DNA of 6,877 bases from Planctomycetaceae bacterium (GTDB lineage Bacteria; Planctomycetota; Planctomycetia; Pirellulales; Thermoguttaceae). This document shows positions 5,162 to 6,877 of the stretch, one piece after another. The stretch is taken from contig JAIRLW010000129.1 in assembly GCA_031259095.1 (NCBI GenBank), forward strand, positions 1-6,877, written 5' to 3'. A program made the position numbers and the translations under genes. The notes under the pieces are model-generated. The model was not told the origin of the DNA and searched no databases. It was given only the letters and a program-made list of their open reading frames with translations. How positions within the stretch are numbered: position 1 is the first letter of the stretch; every line of letters begins with the position of its first letter.

Positions 5162-6094
5162 ATGAAACGGCGTGATTTTCTTGGAATGGCGGCGCTTGGC
5201 GCTGGAACATTAACAACGTTAGGAACGATTTCCGCCCAAGAAACGGCGGAACAAACAATTGTTAAAAAAGTTGAAAAAGTTAAAAAACCAAACGATCTCA
5301 ATGAGTGGGTACCATTGACCAAAGAGGTTCGATGTTCCCGCATTGGTTTTGGAACAGGAATGCGCGGCAGTCAGCGGACTTCCGATTTAACCCGAATGGG
5401 TTGGCCTCGTGGAATTGAGTTACTTCAATTCGCGTATGATCATGGGGTTCGTTTTTTTGACTGTGCCGATCTTTACGGAACACATTTTGTTGTTGCCGAA
5501 GCAATGAAAGGCAAACCGCGCGACAGTTATGTTCTTGGAACGAAAATTTGGTTGTTACCCGGCGGCATTCCCGAAAAGGAACGGCTCAGCCCCGAAGAAA
5601 CAATTCCGCGTTTTTTACGGGAATTTAGAACGGATTACATTGATGTTGTCCAGATTCATTGTCTGACGGATAAAAACTGGTCAGCGAAAAACGAAGAAGC
5701 AATGGCAAGTTTGGCGCGGCTTAAAGAAAAAGGATTGATTCGTGCGCATGGTGTGAGCACGCATTCCAATGTTGCTGTCGAACACGCCGCGCAAACGGCA
5801 TGGTGTGATACCGTTCATGTACGTATTAACAGCGAAGGGATGAACATGGACGGTGCAAAAGATAATCCCGCACAACGTGTTGAAGAAAGTGTTCGGGCAA
5901 TTCGTGCCGCACACAACGCCGGAAAAGGAATTATTGCGATGAAAATTCTCGGAGAAGGCAAAATGTCCGGCGATCCCGAGTTACGGAAAAAGTCAACGAA
6001 TTTCGTTAAAAATCTCGATTGCGTGGATGTGATGATTGTCGGATTCACCGAAAAACAACACATCACCGAATTTATCGATCTGGTAAAAAGTTGA
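5162..6094 (+). CDS. Tat-exported aldo/keto reductase
   Basis: A 310-residue protein with a canonical twin-arginine leader, KRRDFLGMAALGAG at 2-15, and a likely cleavage after the ISAQ region near 25. The aldo/keto reductase fold follows: GFGTGMRG at 62-69 in the first barrel strand, then the catalytic tetrad D100 (FFDCAD), Y105 (LYGTH), K128 (GTKIW) and H166 (VQIHC), all present. The C-terminal cofactor-side segment is IIAMKILGEGKMSG at about 259-272, then DVMIVGFTEKQHI. This family reduces aldehydes and ketones, including sugars, with NAD(P)H; Tat export suggests it is moved folded, probably with cofactor, to the periplasm. No iron-sulfur cysteine cluster follows, unlike some relatives. The ATG at 5162 has no Shine-Dalgarno sequence. 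It follows the other Tat enzyme by 277 bp of repeats, so a shared substrate is plausible but not shown. The substrate is unknown. Confidence 0.9.
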   Translation: MKRRDFLGMAALGAGTLTTLGTISAQETAEQTIVKKVEKVKKPNDLNEWVPLTKEVRCSRIGFGTGMRGSQRTSDLTRMGWPRGIELLQFAYDHGVRFFDCADLYGTHFVVAEAMKGKPRDSYVLGTKIWLLPGGIPEKERLSPEETIPRFLREFRTDYIDVVQIHCLTDKNWSAKNEEAMASLARLKEKGLIRAHGVSTHSNVAVEHAAQTAWCDTVHVRINSEGMNMDGAKDNPAQRVEESVRAIRAAHNAGKGIIAMKILGEGKMSGDPELRKKSTNFVKNLDCVDVMIVGFTEKQHITEFIDLVKS

Positions 6095-6104
6095 AACGGA
6101 GAAG

Positions 6105-6193
6105 TGGGGTTTGTGATTAGTGGTTTATCGTTTGGAATTCGCCGGCAAGCGAATTCCAATACTTGTATTAAAAACTCTGTGCCGCAAACCCCA
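6105..6193. repeat. Nested hairpin structure after the aldo/keto reductase gene
   Basis: The inner hairpin is perfect: TTGGAATTCGC (6132-6142) pairs with GCGAATTCCAA (6149-6159) around CGGCAA. An outer stem pairs TGGGGTTTGTG (6105-6115) with CGCAAACCCCA (6183-6193), with one G-T wobble. The whole would fold as a two-level stem 10 bp past the stop codon. No T-run follows closely, so it is more likely an mRNA 3'-end stabiliser or a REP-like repeat than a standard terminator. Confidence 0.6.
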
Positions 6194-6233
6194 TACCACA
6201 CTCCCAAAAAACAAGGCAGAATTTTTTATATGC

Positions 6234-6277
6234 AAAAAATCCGGAGGTAGGTGATGTTTCGCCGAAACATCGCGGAT
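6234..6277 (-). terminator. Candidate terminator for hemC
   Basis: On the - strand, GATGTTTCG and CGAAACATC (+ 6263-6271 and 6253-6261) form a tight hairpin around one base. ATCCG and CGGAT (+ 6273-6277 and 6239-6243) close an outer stem, directly followed by TTTTTT (+ 6234-6239). It starts about 45 bp past the hemC stop. The internal 8-nt bulge on one side makes it less than ideal. Confidence 0.45.
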
Positions 6278-6322
6278 GCTTCCAATCTTGACAACCGAAT
6301 TTTCAAATGCGGGACGCATCTC

Positions 6323-6877
6323 TCAAGAGCGACATAATTTTATTTCTTCGAGGATTTTGTCGGCGCCCATTTTGATCAATTCATCGGCAACGGCAATTCC
6401 TAATGATGTTGGATCATCGTTCAGTAACGCGGTGCATGTTGTTTCCAACATTGTTTTTGCGTCCGGCGATAAAATTCGACCATGTAATATTAACGTTTCT
6501 CCCTCAGCACGCCCTAATGCCGCAATCGGAGCAAGACAACCTCCTTGCAGTTTTTGAAGCATTGCCCGTTCAGCCTGTACTGCGGCAAAAGTTACCGTAT
6601 CACAAAGAAACGCTATTTGTTCCGCTGTACGGTAATCGTCGCACCGGATTTCCAAACCAATTGCTCCTTGTCCCACTGCCGGAAGAAAAAACGGCGGCTC
6701 CAGAAAAGAACAAATCCGCTCCGAATAACCCAAACGAATTAGTCCAGCCTCCGCAAGAATCAACGCATCATATTCTCCCCGATCCAATTTGCGAAGCCGA
6801 GTTTCAATATTACCGCGTGTTTTTGTCCTTCTGGATCAGTCTCCACGCTATCCAGGACAATAACAGCGCTCCGCCTG
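6323..6877 (-). CDS. hemC: Porphobilinogen deaminase (hydroxymethylbilane synthase), 3' part, apparently frameshifted
   Basis: This is the C-terminal part of the enzyme that joins four porphobilinogens into hydroxymethylbilane in haem biosynthesis, a cytoplasmic step. Reading leftward from about 6829: TRGNIETRLRKLDRGEYDAL, then ILAEAGLIRLG, FLPAVGQGAIGLE, and LQGGCLAP, where the Cys at 6536-6538 is the residue that binds the dipyrromethane cofactor. The RGN...TR arginines of the substrate site are present. The C-terminal domain ends at 6323. The frame meets TGA at 6836-6838. Upstream, a different frame reads RRSAVIVLDSVETDPEGQK, whose RR would fit the conserved SLRR. Adding one T to the T5 run at 6820-6824 joins them as GQKTRGN. 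The N-terminal half, with the catalytic Asp, lies beyond the window. It is single on its strand here and convergent with the aldo/keto reductase. Confidence 0.9.

Overview
This 6.9 kb window looks like chromosomal DNA from an AT-rich member of the Planctomycetota, probably Pirellulales-like. That assignment is an inference. It rests on an open, low-density layout (about 63% coding), two secreted Tat-leader enzymes of kinds that planctomycetes carry in many copies, several small proteins that resemble planctomycete-restricted hypothetical families from memory, and frequent starts without a clear Shine-Dalgarno sequence. No phage, conjugation, CRISPR or defence gene is visible.

Layout. 1-299: non-coding leader with a perfect hairpin at the edge and a short tandem repeat. 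300-596 (+): HU/IHF-family DNA-bending protein. 825-1046 (+): small lipoprotein, closed by a strong terminator at 1082-1130. 1131-1493: no gene; it holds a terminal-inverted-repeat element, a CACGAA-type inverted repeat and a weak terminator for the convergent gene. 1494-2222 (-): conserved-looking protein of unknown function. 2223-2724: no gene; it holds a short duplicated motif, a GGGAC-type repeat and a second copy of the inverted-repeat element. 2725-3204 (+): helical hypothetical protein. 3205-3528: a third copy of the element; nothing is recognised in 3372-3528. 3529-3714 (+): two-helix membrane protein. 3966-4884 (+): Tat-exported sugar phosphate isomerase/epimerase-like TIM barrel, interrupted by a one-base frameshift at an A8 run. 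4885-5161: GGGAC-type hairpin with 13-bp tandem repeats, then the right end of a fourth element copy. 5162-6094 (+): Tat-exported aldo/keto reductase. 6095-6322: large nested hairpins and a terminator. 6323-6877 (-): 3' part of hemC (porphobilinogen deaminase), cut by the window edge and apparently frameshifted near its upstream end.

How the genes relate. The two Tat-leader enzymes sit next to each other on the same strand and could both act on sugars in the cell envelope, but 277 bp of repeat-rich DNA separates them, so a single operon is uncertain. HU and hemC are housekeeping genes. The three or four hypotheticals look like lineage-specific core genes rather than cargo.

The most unusual content is between the genes. 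A roughly 100-bp element bounded by GGGAATCTCTAAA-type inverted ends occurs four times (three whole, one truncated), usually next to GGGAC/CACGAA-type inverted repeats, and two copies end exactly 45 nt before a start codon. Two frameshifts at homopolymers also raise the question of sequencing error, real gene decay or transcriptional slippage.
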